Source of the DNA: Gemmatimonadaceae bacterium
Lineage (GTDB): Bacteria > Gemmatimonadota > Gemmatimonadetes > Gemmatimonadales > Gemmatimonadaceae
Direction of reading: 5' to 3'
Assembly (NCBI GenBank): GCA_013697785.1
Contig: JACCWE010000101.1
Location: 98,060 to 162,059, forward strand
Length of the DNA: 64,000 nucleotides
Position numbers and translations under genes: made by a program
The notes under the pieces: generated by a model
The model's database searches: none
The model's input: the letters and a program-made list of their open reading frames with translations, nothing else
What the model was told of the DNA's origin: nothing
Shown: piece after piece, positions 56,979 to 64,000 of the stretch
Position numbering within the stretch: the first letter of the stretch is position 1
How the letters are laid out: each line of letters starts with the position of its first letter

Positions 56979-57358
56979 GCGCTCGCATGAAGCGACGCAG
57001 CGGCATGACGCTGATCGAGGTCATGATCGCGCTGGTGATTCTGACTGGGGCGCTGCTGGGAATGGGCAAGTTCATCACGTCCTTCTCGCACGCCACGAGC
57101 GACGGCGCACTGTCGTCCGTCGCGAGCGATTTGGTGCTCGACCGTTTGGAAACGATCAAGGGCTCGACGTCCTATGCGGCGCTCGATGCCTACGCAGTGA
57201 CCGAATCGGCAATCACGGGCTTCGCGGGCTACAAGCGCGTTACGCAAGTGGCACGCACGCTCGACGGGACCCAGGACTACAAGGCGATCACGGTAACGGT
57301 TTCGAACCCCGGGCTCACCACGCCGGTCAAGAAGTCCACCATCATCGCCGCCTTCTGA
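56975..57358 (+). CDS. PilV-type minor prepilin
   Basis: This 127-residue protein has leader MSARMKRRSG and mature start MTLIEVMIALVILTGALLGM with Glu at +5, a textbook type IV prepilin N-terminus. The short globular part has no Cys pair. It is coupled to the FimT-like gene by ATGA and precedes the PilW-like gene by 11 bases. Confidence 0.85.
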   Translation: MSARMKRRSGMTLIEVMIALVILTGALLGMGKFITSFSHATSDGALSSVASDLVLDRLETIKGSTSYAALDAYAVTESAITGFAGYKRVTQVARTLDGTQDYKAITVTVSNPGLTTPVKKSTIIAAF

Positions 57359-57360
57359 GG
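57357..57360 (+). promoter_or_regulatory. Ribosome binding site that sets the PilW-like start
   Basis: GAGG ends directly before an ATG at 57361 but is 9 bases before the in-frame ATG at 57370. The usual spacing favours 57370. Confidence 0.55.
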
Positions 57361-57369
57361 ATGTCTGCC

Positions 57370-58524
57370 ATGCGTACTTCCAGAGCTCTCCGGCGCGACG
57401 GTGTGACGCTCATCGAAATGATGATCGCGATCGTGCTCTTCGTGCTCGTGTTCGGACTCGCCGTTCCGTTCTTCCGGTACCAGGCGCGCTCGGTGAGCGC
57501 GAGTGCCGGCCGTCTGGACGCGCTGCAGAATGCGCGCTACGCGCAGAGCGCAATCGATCGCGATCTGCGAATCTCCGGCATCGGAATCGTCCAGGCGCAG
57601 CCGATGATCGTGCAGGCCGACGGCTTCGCGGTGACGTTCAACGCAGATCTGGCGACGAAGGACATCAACGATCCGATGTCGATCTACTACGATGCAGACA
57701 TGGACTCGACCGGCACCAGCGCGATGAACAACGTGAACAAGGTCACGCTGCCGAATTCCGCGGTCCAGTACCCCGATTCGAATTACATGAACGGCGCGGT
57801 CGCGAGTGCCGCCGAGACGATTCAATACTGGCTGACCAAGGATTCCAGCTCGACACGCACGGATCAATACGTACTCTGGCGCCGCGTGAACAACCTGCCG
57901 CGCAGGCTGGTGGCGAAGGGGATCATCGTGCCGGCCGGAACGAACTTCTTCCAGTACATGAAGCCCAATAATGCGGGCGGCCTCGACTCCGTGAAGGCGG
58001 TGAAGCTGCCGCTCTTCCATTCTGCTCCGATCCACGGCTCGCCTGCCGACACCGCCGCCTCGGCGCTCACGGACAGCATTCGCGTCGTGCGCATGACGGT
58101 CACCGGCTTGTACAACGATCCCGACAAGGGCGCAATCATGAAGACGGTTGTGAGCTCGACGAAGCTGCTGAACGCCGGAATGTCGCGCTCGAGCGTCTGC
58201 GGCGATCTGCCGATTGCGGTGACTACGGCGACGGCGATTCGCTGGCCGCTCGCCGGAACGCCGACCAAGGTGACGATTGCCTGGAACTCGTCGCTCGATC
58301 AGGATGCAGGCGAGAAAGATGTCGGGCGCTACATGGTCTTCAAGAAACTGGTCGGCTCTTCCGATTGGGGCAGCCCAATCGCGGATCTGGCTGCCTCGCA
58401 GGATATCTACACACTGGATGACACTTCGCTATCGAGCGGACTCTGGGTGTACGGAATCATTGCCCAGGATTGCTCGCCTGCGAACTCCGCAATTACCTCC
58501 ACTGGAGCTGTCAATGTTCCGTAA
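57370..58524 (+). CDS. PilW-type minor prepilin with extra C-terminal domain
   Basis: This 384-residue protein has cleavage after Gly11 and mature start VTLIEMMIAIVLFVLVFGLAVPF with Glu at +5. The pilin part includes NARYAQSAIDRDLRISG, common in PilW. The last 100 residues (PTKVTIAWNSSLDQDAGEKD to VYGIIAQDCSP) look like a fibronectin-type III or Ig-like domain, not usual for PilW. Such a module could serve in binding. It overlaps the PilX-like gene by 11 bases. Confidence 0.8.
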   Translation: MRTSRALRRDGVTLIEMMIAIVLFVLVFGLAVPFFRYQARSVSASAGRLDALQNARYAQSAIDRDLRISGIGIVQAQPMIVQADGFAVTFNADLATKDINDPMSIYYDADMDSTGTSAMNNVNKVTLPNSAVQYPDSNYMNGAVASAAETIQYWLTKDSSSTRTDQYVLWRRVNNLPRRLVAKGIIVPAGTNFFQYMKPNNAGGLDSVKAVKLPLFHSAPIHGSPADTAASALTDSIRVVRMTVTGLYNDPDKGAIMKTVVSSTKLLNAGMSRSSVCGDLPIAVTTATAIRWPLAGTPTKVTIAWNSSLDQDAGEKDVGRYMVFKKLVGSSDWGSPIADLAASQDIYTLDDTSLSSGLWVYGIIAQDCSPANSAITSTGAVNVP

Positions 58525-60574
58525 CGTGCCCAGCGTGCAACGCACGCCAATGTTGTGGGCGGGGCGCGTCCAGCGACGCGGTACCGCGCTCATACTCGTG
58601 CTTCTGATGACCGTTACCCTTGCAGCCATCGCGATGTCGGCGATTCTGCTGACGGGAAGCGGTGGTATGATCGGGCGCTATTACGATCGCGAGCGCGACT
58701 TCCGTTATGCAGCCGAGGCGTCGCTGCAGATGGGAAAGGCGCGTCTGCTGCGCGACACGACGATCCATCTTCCAGACACGGGTTTTGTCACCTTGGTCTC
58801 AGGTGGTACGATCACGGGCGCCGACGGGCTCGTGATCCCGAACGTGAAAGTGAATCTGTACGCCGGCTACACGAACATCACGACAGGTCAGTTCGGACAG
58901 TACGCGAGTATCGTCGCCGAGGCGTACGATGCGGGCGGAACGCGATATGTGCGCCGGCTCGAGATGCAGGCGGAGAACTTCGCGCGCTACGCGATGTTCA
59001 CGAACACATGGCCAGGGGGCCTGTGCTACAGCACCGGTGAGTTCATCGCCGGCCGCGCGCACAGCAATCAGAACTGGAACTCGTGCAACTCGCCCACTTA
59101 CTATGACACCGTCTCAGCGGTCGGTTCGGTAGGCGGCGGATCGCCGACCTACAAAAAGAGCAAAATCAATGGTGCGCCGTACATCCCGATCCCGCCGGTG
59201 GGCAAGCTTCTGGCGCTGCACACGCACGCCGTCGAGGGCAATCTGGATGTTCTTGCGAACGGAAACGACATCAATTCCGTGCGCACCCGTATCGAGTTCA
59301 TACCGGTCGATCTGAACAACGACTTGAAGGTCACCGGCGCCAACGAGGGTTTCATTCGCGTCTATCAGGCCGTCGGTCCTTCGGCCAGCTCTGGCCACAT
59401 GAAGAGCGATTCCACCTTCGCGTCCAGTAATGCTGCCTATCAGGATTCGTTGTGCGGTGACTTTCACACTCTGGTCGGAGCGAACGAGAAACCCAAGTTC
59501 TATCCGATTTCGGTTCACAATCAGGCGTGGTTCAGGGCCCTCGTCTTTCAGCCAGTGAGCAACGATGGGGTCAATGTTGGAACGCAGATCGACGATGACG
59601 CTCGCGACAAGATCATGCGCATGGGTGGCGGGGGAGCCAACTTCCGCTGCTACATGGGTGGCGATCCGCACCTCGTCGCGACCGAGCGCCGTCTGCGACT
59701 GCCCGCTCTGGGCAACACTGCTCCGGAGCTCGCTCTGTGGCAGAAGGGCGGTGAGGACACCACCTGGACCGATAGCACGCAATATGGATTCTGGCAGCGC
59801 TGGTCAGGCGATGTCGCGCCAGTGCAGACTGCATTGAATGCTATTCCAACAGGACCTGGAGGCTCGCCGTACCAGGAATACGCGAATCACGCCATTCGAC
59901 TCTGGCCGTTGCATCGAAGCTTGAATCCGAACACGAAGGGAGTGATCCACGTGCACGGTCCGGTTATTCTCAGCGGTGTGCTGCGCGGAAGCATCACGGT
60001 GTACGCCGCGACGACGGGCGGACAAACGGGCTTCGTGGGATACGGCGACGATCTCGTGTACGCACAAGATCCTGCCTCGGCGACGTGCGCCAATCTCCTC
60101 GGCGTGATTTCGGACGGCGATCAGCTGATTCTCGACAACACGATCAACTCGCCGCAGCGCGCTAACAACGGTGGCGGGTATCAAAATACCTACCGCTGGG
60201 CCGACGGCGACGACAACGGGATGTCGACCTCGCATGACTTCGTGCTTCATGGTGTGACGATGAGTCGCACCGGAACGGTGGGGGTCGAGAATTTCAGTCA
60301 GCACCCGGAAAACCTTCAGAACTGCAACGCGGCCAACTCCGGTCGTGGCTGCATTCGGCAGGCAGGCGGTGTGATCGAGCAGGTTATTTCGGCGACCTAC
60401 TCGAACAAGGGTGACGGCTTCGGTGAAAATCGATCCGTCGACGTGTGTCTCAATACGCAGTCGCCGCCGTACTTCCCGACCACCGGTCGCTACATCGACA
60501 ACCGGTTCTACGAAATTGATCCGGCACGCTACAACATCACCACGCTCTTCCAGAGCATGCAGGGTGGGTATTAG
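58514..60574 (+). CDS. Very large PilX-like protein
   Basis: This 686-residue protein has a pilin-type N-terminus: leader ending RRG (Gly23), then TALILVLLMTVTLAAIAMSAILL without the +5 Glu, as in PilX. FRYAAEASLQMGKARLL follows, as in PilX-type proteins. PilX is usually under 200 residues; here about 600 residues of periplasmic sequence are added, with pairs of Cys and many Asn, Gly and Tyr residues. A GGAG ribosome site precedes ATG 58514. A tip-located adhesin or sensor is a fair guess, by analogy with large PilY1- and PilX-linked tip proteins. Confidence 0.75.
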   Translation: MFRNVPSVQRTPMLWAGRVQRRGTALILVLLMTVTLAAIAMSAILLTGSGGMIGRYYDRERDFRYAAEASLQMGKARLLRDTTIHLPDTGFVTLVSGGTITGADGLVIPNVKVNLYAGYTNITTGQFGQYASIVAEAYDAGGTRYVRRLEMQAENFARYAMFTNTWPGGLCYSTGEFIAGRAHSNQNWNSCNSPTYYDTVSAVGSVGGGSPTYKKSKINGAPYIPIPPVGKLLALHTHAVEGNLDVLANGNDINSVRTRIEFIPVDLNNDLKVTGANEGFIRVYQAVGPSASSGHMKSDSTFASSNAAYQDSLCGDFHTLVGANEKPKFYPISVHNQAWFRALVFQPVSNDGVNVGTQIDDDARDKIMRMGGGGANFRCYMGGDPHLVATERRLRLPALGNTAPELALWQKGGEDTTWTDSTQYGFWQRWSGDVAPVQTALNAIPTGPGGSPYQEYANHAIRLWPLHRSLNPNTKGVIHVHGPVILSGVLRGSITVYAATTGGQTGFVGYGDDLVYAQDPASATCANLLGVISDGDQLILDNTINSPQRANNGGGYQNTYRWADGDDNGMSTSHDFVLHGVTMSRTGTVGVENFSQHPENLQNCNAANSGRGCIRQAGGVIEQVISATYSNKGDGFGENRSVDVCLNTQSPPYFPTTGRYIDNRFYEIDPARYNITTLFQSMQGGY

Positions 60575-60604
60575 CCGATAGCACGCTTCACGAAGCACTC
60601 ACCT

Positions 60605-60640
60605 GGCACCGCGGCGCTTTCAGCGCTTCGGTGCCCGGTT
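60605..60640 (+). terminator. Terminator of the minor-pilin operon
   Basis: A hairpin is formed by GGCACCG (60605-60611) with CGGTGCC (60629-60635), plus an inner GCGCT/AGCGC stem. A short GGTTTGCATTT follows. It lies 31 bases after the PilX-like stop. Confidence 0.65.
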
Positions 60641-60723
60641 TGCATTTAGCCCCGTGAATTCGCGGGTAATTCCCGCAAAAGTGCCGACTTGGCAGCGCAT
60701 ATGCAGACCCGGCATATTGCCGG

Positions 60724-61230
60724 ATGCGAATTGCGATCCTCACGATCTCTGATGCCGGCGCGCGCGGCGAGCGGACGAACGACGCGTCAGGCGACGCGAT
60801 CGCCGCCTGGGTCGACGCGCGCAGCGCCCCGGGAAACACCATAGTGGGGCGTCGGATGGTCGCCGACGACGTCACCGCGATCGCCGCGCAGCTCGCCGCC
60901 TGGTGCGACGACGACGTCGCGGACCTCGTGCTCACCACCGGGGGCACCGGGCTCGCCCCGCGCGACTTGACCCCCGAGGCGACGCGCGCGGTGCTCGAGC
61001 GCGAGGCGCCAGGGATCGCGGAGCGGATTCGGTTGCTCTCGCTCACGACCTTTCCGCGCGCAGCACTGTCGCGCGGGCTCGCGGGCGTGCGCGCGCGGAC
61101 GCTGATCATCAATCTCCCCGGATCGACGAGCGGCGTGCACGATGGGCTCGCGGCGATCGATCCGATCATCGAGCACGCGGTGCGCATCACCCGCGGCGTC
61201 GACACGCATCACGAAAGCGGCGACAAGTAG
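60724..61230 (+). CDS. mogA: Molybdopterin adenylyltransferase (MogA/MoaB-like)
   Basis: This 168-residue protein has MRIAILTISDAGARGERTNDASGDA, TTGGTGLAPRDLTPEATRAVLEREAPGI and NLPGSTSGVHDGL, the MPT- and ATP-binding blocks of MogA/MoaB. MogA adenylates molybdopterin in molybdenum cofactor synthesis. No other moa or moe genes are in the window. A regulator gene starts at the base after its stop. Confidence 0.88.
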   Translation: MRIAILTISDAGARGERTNDASGDAIAAWVDARSAPGNTIVGRRMVADDVTAIAAQLAAWCDDDVADLVLTTGGTGLAPRDLTPEATRAVLEREAPGIAERIRLLSLTTFPRAALSRGLAGVRARTLIINLPGSTSGVHDGLAAIDPIIEHAVRITRGVDTHHESGDK

Positions 61231-62793
61231 ATGAAAGTTCTCGTCACGCTCACGGATGTCGAGCCCGCGGTGCGCCTCAACGCCATGCTCGAGGGCGCGG
61301 GCTACGAGACGACGCTCGTCTCGCCGATCGACAATCTGCGCGCGGCGATCCGGCGCGAATCGCCGGATCTCGTCGTGCTCACCGGTGGGCTCATCGACAC
61401 GGCGAACGTGCAGCTCGTGCGCGACCTGCTATGGGATGGCGTGGCGGTGGTGGGGCTCGCGGACATCGTGGATCCCGCCCTTTCCGAGCGACTCCGCGCG
61501 CTCGGCTTCGTCGAGGTGTACGCCAAGCCCGTCGATCTCGATGAGGTGATCACGGGAATCCGCCGCATCCTCGATCGTCGTCGTCTCGCGGTGGAGACGG
61601 GGCTGATCGGCGAGAGCGAGGCGATGCGCGAAGTGCTCGTGAAAATCGAGCAGATGGCGCCGGTGAGCAGCACCGTGCTCATCGAAGGCGAGAGCGGAAC
61701 CGGGAAGGAGCTCGTCGCGCGCGCACTGCACCGGCTCGGCCCGCGCCGCAGCAAACCGTTCATCGCGGTGAACATCGGGGCGCTGCCGGAGACGCTGCTC
61801 GAGAGCGAGCTATTCGGACACGAGAAGGGATCGTTCACGGGCGCGGCGGAGCGGAGGCTCGGACGCTTCGAGCTCGCGAACACCGGCACACTTTTTCTCG
61901 ACGAGATCGGCGAGGCGCCGAAGAGCACGCAGGTGAAGCTGCTGCGCGTGCTCGAGCAGCGCGAGCTCACGCGCGTGGGCGGATCGCAGGTGATCAAGGT
62001 CGACGTGCGCATCGTGACGGCGACGAATCGTCCACTGCGCGATGAGGTGGAGGAGGGGAGCTTTCGCTCGGATCTCTACTATCGATTGAATGTCCTCACG
62101 ATTTACCTGCCGCCGCTGCGCGATCGGCGTGAGGACATTCCGCTGCTCGTGCGCGCATTCATCCAGGAATTCTCCGCGCAGCACGAGCGCCCCTTCCACG
62201 GCATCTCGGCCGACGCGATGAAGATTCTCAACGACTACTCGTGGCCGGGCAACGTGCGGGAGCTGCGCAATCTCGTGGAGAGCATGGTGGTGTTGTCGCC
62301 GGGTCGGGAGATCACGGCAAGCGACATCCCGCGCGCGATTCGAGAGGGCGGGAGTGCTCGCTTTCTTCCGGTGCCGGTGGGCGCGGTGCTGCGAGGGCAG
62401 GAGGGGAGCAGTGGTCGCGAGCTCGAGTTCATCTTGCGCAATCTCGTGGAGCTCAAGCTTCAGGTGGAGCAGCTCAGGCAGCGCGTTGACGAAAACCGCG
62501 ATGGGCGCGAAGCGCGCGATGGGAGGCTGGGTGAGGGCGAGGTGCTCCCAGCGTACCGGCTGCCGGGGACTGCGGGGCTCATCAGTGTGGGGATAGAGCC
62601 GAGGGAGGTGGAGCCCGCGTCGAATACGGTGATGATCACGCCGGGGATGCGGATGGCGGACATTGAGCGGGCGGCGATTGTGGCTGCGTTGAGGGAGACG
62701 CGGGGCAACCGAAGAAAAGCCGCAGACCAATTGGGGATTGGTGAGAGGACGTTGTACAGGAAGCTCAAGGAATATGGTATACCAGAAACGTAA
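61231..62793 (+). CDS. Sigma-54 activator with degenerate receiver
   Basis: This 520-residue NtrC-family protein has a receiver-like N-terminal domain that lacks the phosphoacceptor: the expected Asp is Thr51 (LVVLTGG), and the acidic pair after strand 1 is missing (VLVTLTDVE). The Lys of YAKPVD is kept. The AAA+ domain is intact (Walker A GESGTGKE 153-160, GSFTGA 200-205, FLDEIGEA). A roughly 130-residue linker with a Glu-rich coiled coil precedes the Fis-type helix-turn-helix (NRRKAADQLGIGERTLYRKL). It should activate sigma-54 promoters under a signal other than classic phosphorylation. The start is directly after mogA. Confidence 0.88.
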   Translation: MKVLVTLTDVEPAVRLNAMLEGAGYETTLVSPIDNLRAAIRRESPDLVVLTGGLIDTANVQLVRDLLWDGVAVVGLADIVDPALSERLRALGFVEVYAKPVDLDEVITGIRRILDRRRLAVETGLIGESEAMREVLVKIEQMAPVSSTVLIEGESGTGKELVARALHRLGPRRSKPFIAVNIGALPETLLESELFGHEKGSFTGAAERRLGRFELANTGTLFLDEIGEAPKSTQVKLLRVLEQRELTRVGGSQVIKVDVRIVTATNRPLRDEVEEGSFRSDLYYRLNVLTIYLPPLRDRREDIPLLVRAFIQEFSAQHERPFHGISADAMKILNDYSWPGNVRELRNLVESMVVLSPGREITASDIPRAIREGGSARFLPVPVGAVLRGQEGSSGRELEFILRNLVELKLQVEQLRQRVDENRDGREARDGRLGEGEVLPAYRLPGTAGLISVGIEPREVEPASNTVMITPGMRMADIERAAIVAALRETRGNRRKAADQLGIGERTLYRKLKEYGIPET

Positions 62794-62820
62794 GTTCCTG
62801 AACGGATTGGGGGGGTCTGG

Positions 62821-62832
62821 TTCAGTACTGAA
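62821..62832. repeat. 12-bp perfect palindrome
   Basis: TTCAGTACTGAA reads the same on both strands. It lies 28 bases after the sigma-54 activator gene and about 80 bases before the next gene, in a less GC-rich stretch. It is a candidate operator. Confidence 0.5.
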
Positions 62833-62912
62833 AGCGAGTCGACGCAATTATTCAAGGTCTTTAAGGATAGAATGCTTGCGTTTGCCACATTCCGCTTCAA
62901 TATTGGCGACGC

Positions 62913-63785
62913 GTGGCTTCTGTTCTTTGCACGGCACACGGCTCACTCGAGCCGGGCATGCAACGAACGAATGCCGAGCAAGTCCCCGCCCGACCACCAT
63001 ACGACTCACAGCAAATAACCGTGGCCCTCACCGCACCGGGTAATCCGCTGTCGCATACGGTTTCGTCTCCGATCGCCGGGAGCGTGTTGCCGTTGGCGGA
63101 GGCGGAGCGCCAGCTACGGACGCTGCCAGGTGTGCTGGACGTGCGGATCGTGCCGAGTGAGACCGGGGCGGTGAGCGAGGTCCACGTCGTGACGACGATG
63201 GAAGTGAGTCCGAAGGCAACAGTTCGGAACGTCGAGACGATGCTGAAGGCGTCGCTGAAGATGTCCGTGGACCACCGGAAAATTTCGGTGGCGACGAGTA
63301 ACGAAAAGGCGCGCGCGCACGTCGAAGCGGAACGAAATATTGCAGCGCCCGTTGTTTCAGCGCCAACTCTTGTAGCACCTCCGGCGCCCGCGCCGATGAA
63401 GGCGCCGCGGCTGTTTTTCGAAGACGTCGAAATACAGCGAAGTCGGGCCAAGGGCGTGACAGTGCGAGTTACTCTCCGAAAAGGCGATCAGTCTTTCACT
63501 GGAGAATGCGAAGGGCCCGAGAGTGCACGCTCGCGCGCGGAGCTCGCGGCGAAGGGTGCGTTGCTGGCGATCGCGGAGCTCGAGCGCGGTGCGGGCTCAT
63601 TCGTCGTCGAGGGATGCAAGCTGATCGACGCGTTCGAACGCGAGTTCATGTTCGTTGGAATCTCGGTGCGAGTCGGACGAGAGACTGCACTGCTGACGGG
63701 AAGCTGCGAGATCAAGGACAGTCCTGAGACGGCGAGTGTGTTGGCCGTTCTCGATGCGACAAATAGATGGGTGAGCAGGATCTGA
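62913..63785 (+). CDS. Two-domain protein of unknown function
   Basis: This 290-residue protein has no signal peptide or membrane helix. The first part (about 55-130) reads ERQLRTLPGVLDVRIVPS then EVHVVTTMEVSPKATVRNVE and DHRKISVA, a small alpha/beta fold. A Pro/Ala linker follows, then a second alpha/beta part (about 175-290) with TVRVTLRKGDQSFTGECEG, ELAAKGALLAIAELE and ETASVLAVLDATNRW. I cannot assign a family or activity. GTG 62913 and ATG 62958 are both possible starts. Confidence 0.7.
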   Translation: MASVLCTAHGSLEPGMQRTNAEQVPARPPYDSQQITVALTAPGNPLSHTVSSPIAGSVLPLAEAERQLRTLPGVLDVRIVPSETGAVSEVHVVTTMEVSPKATVRNVETMLKASLKMSVDHRKISVATSNEKARAHVEAERNIAAPVVSAPTLVAPPAPAPMKAPRLFFEDVEIQRSRAKGVTVRVTLRKGDQSFTGECEGPESARSRAELAAKGALLAIAELERGAGSFVVEGCKLIDAFEREFMFVGISVRVGRETALLTGSCEIKDSPETASVLAVLDATNRWVSRI

Positions 63786-63982
63786 TTTTTTTTAGCCGGT
63801 TGTGAAAACGATTTCTTGTTTGGCGCGAACCATCAACCAAGTGGAGTAGCCACAAAACACGAGTCCCCCCGTTCTCTGGAAAAGCGGAGTTGAGCGGGCA
63901 TGACAGAAATTGAGCGGAGCCGACCTTTGCGCGAGTACCACAGTGGTCTCGCGACTATGTAGTTCAAAGGGGGGTGACGCGA
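63786..63982. other. Gap before the last gene
   Basis: The stop at 63785 is followed by an eight-T run (TGATTTTTTTTAGCC), but I see no strong stem before it. The rest is non-coding with no clear element. Confidence 0.3.
63967..63974 (+). promoter_or_regulatory. Strong ribosome binding site
   Basis: AAGGGGGG lies 8 bases before ATG 63983. It is one of the clearest ribosome binding sites in the window. Confidence 0.6.
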
Positions 63983-64000
63983 ATGTCAGCTCTATTGAAG
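63983..64000 (+). CDS. Start of a gene cut by the window end
   Basis: The visible codons give MSALLK after a strong ribosome binding site. Too little is present to name it. Confidence 0.45.

Noticed and set aside
63770..63800. Terminator at the T-run after the unknown two-domain gene
   Set aside because: The T-run is good but no adequate stem precedes it.

Overview
The window is a GC-rich, densely packed bacterial chromosome segment with no IS element, phage, CRISPR array, rRNA or tRNA that I can see. Many genes overlap their neighbour by 4 bases (ATGA, GTGA or TTGA). The content suggests a diderm, aerobic bacterium, most plausibly of the phylum Gemmatimonadota: Omp85-type outer-membrane barrel, PilQ secretin, many Sec and lipoprotein signals, a smg-topA-trmFO-xerC-hslVU cluster, and several sigma-54 activators. 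The phylum is inferred from gene content and style, not from a marker search.

Layout. 1-804: 3' end of an outer-membrane barrel gene. 939-7596: PAS histidine kinase, quinone oxidoreductase, then a coupled set of lipoprotein metallo-hydrolase, acyltransferase-3, GT2 glycosyltransferase and ChbG-like deacetylase, followed by a convergent GT87 gene. This looks like a surface glycolipid or polysaccharide module. 8805-13943: esterase, M16 and M20 peptidases. 13940-19907: an RDD-SpoIIM fusion facing a DUF4129-DUF4350-MoxR-DUF58 operon. 19956-26286: short MutY, a secreted protein, DUF2339 protein, double cupredoxin, ArfB and a CNNM/CorC-like protein.

26407-41627 is the type IV pilus region. Two coupled kinase/sigma-54 regulator pairs (PilS/PilR-like, then a second pair) run into three small prepilin-like genes, then pilMNOPQ, then a large lipoprotein and a strong terminator. 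41735-53409 is housekeeping: aroC-aroK, smg-topA-trmFO-xerC, a small membrane protein, hslV-hslU, a PatB/MalY-type C-S lyase and argF. 53463-53988 is a damaged locus where a lipoprotein gene runs into the tail of an SRPBCC gene.

54097-55952 is a minus-strand TPR/AraC-like pair. 56379-60574 is a second minor-pilin operon (FimT/GspH, PilV, PilW and PilX types) with unusually large members. 60724-63785 holds mogA, a sigma-54 activator with a degenerate receiver, and a two-domain protein of unknown function. A new gene begins at 63983.

The themes that tie the window together are type IV pilus assembly with at least two minor-pilin sets, sigma-54-linked signalling next to it, and envelope glycolipid building. 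The best candidates for something undescribed are the large minor-pilin operon, the secretin-linked lipoprotein, the 3716-7596 envelope module with its start-codon anomaly, and the kinase/GAFTSA regulator pair.
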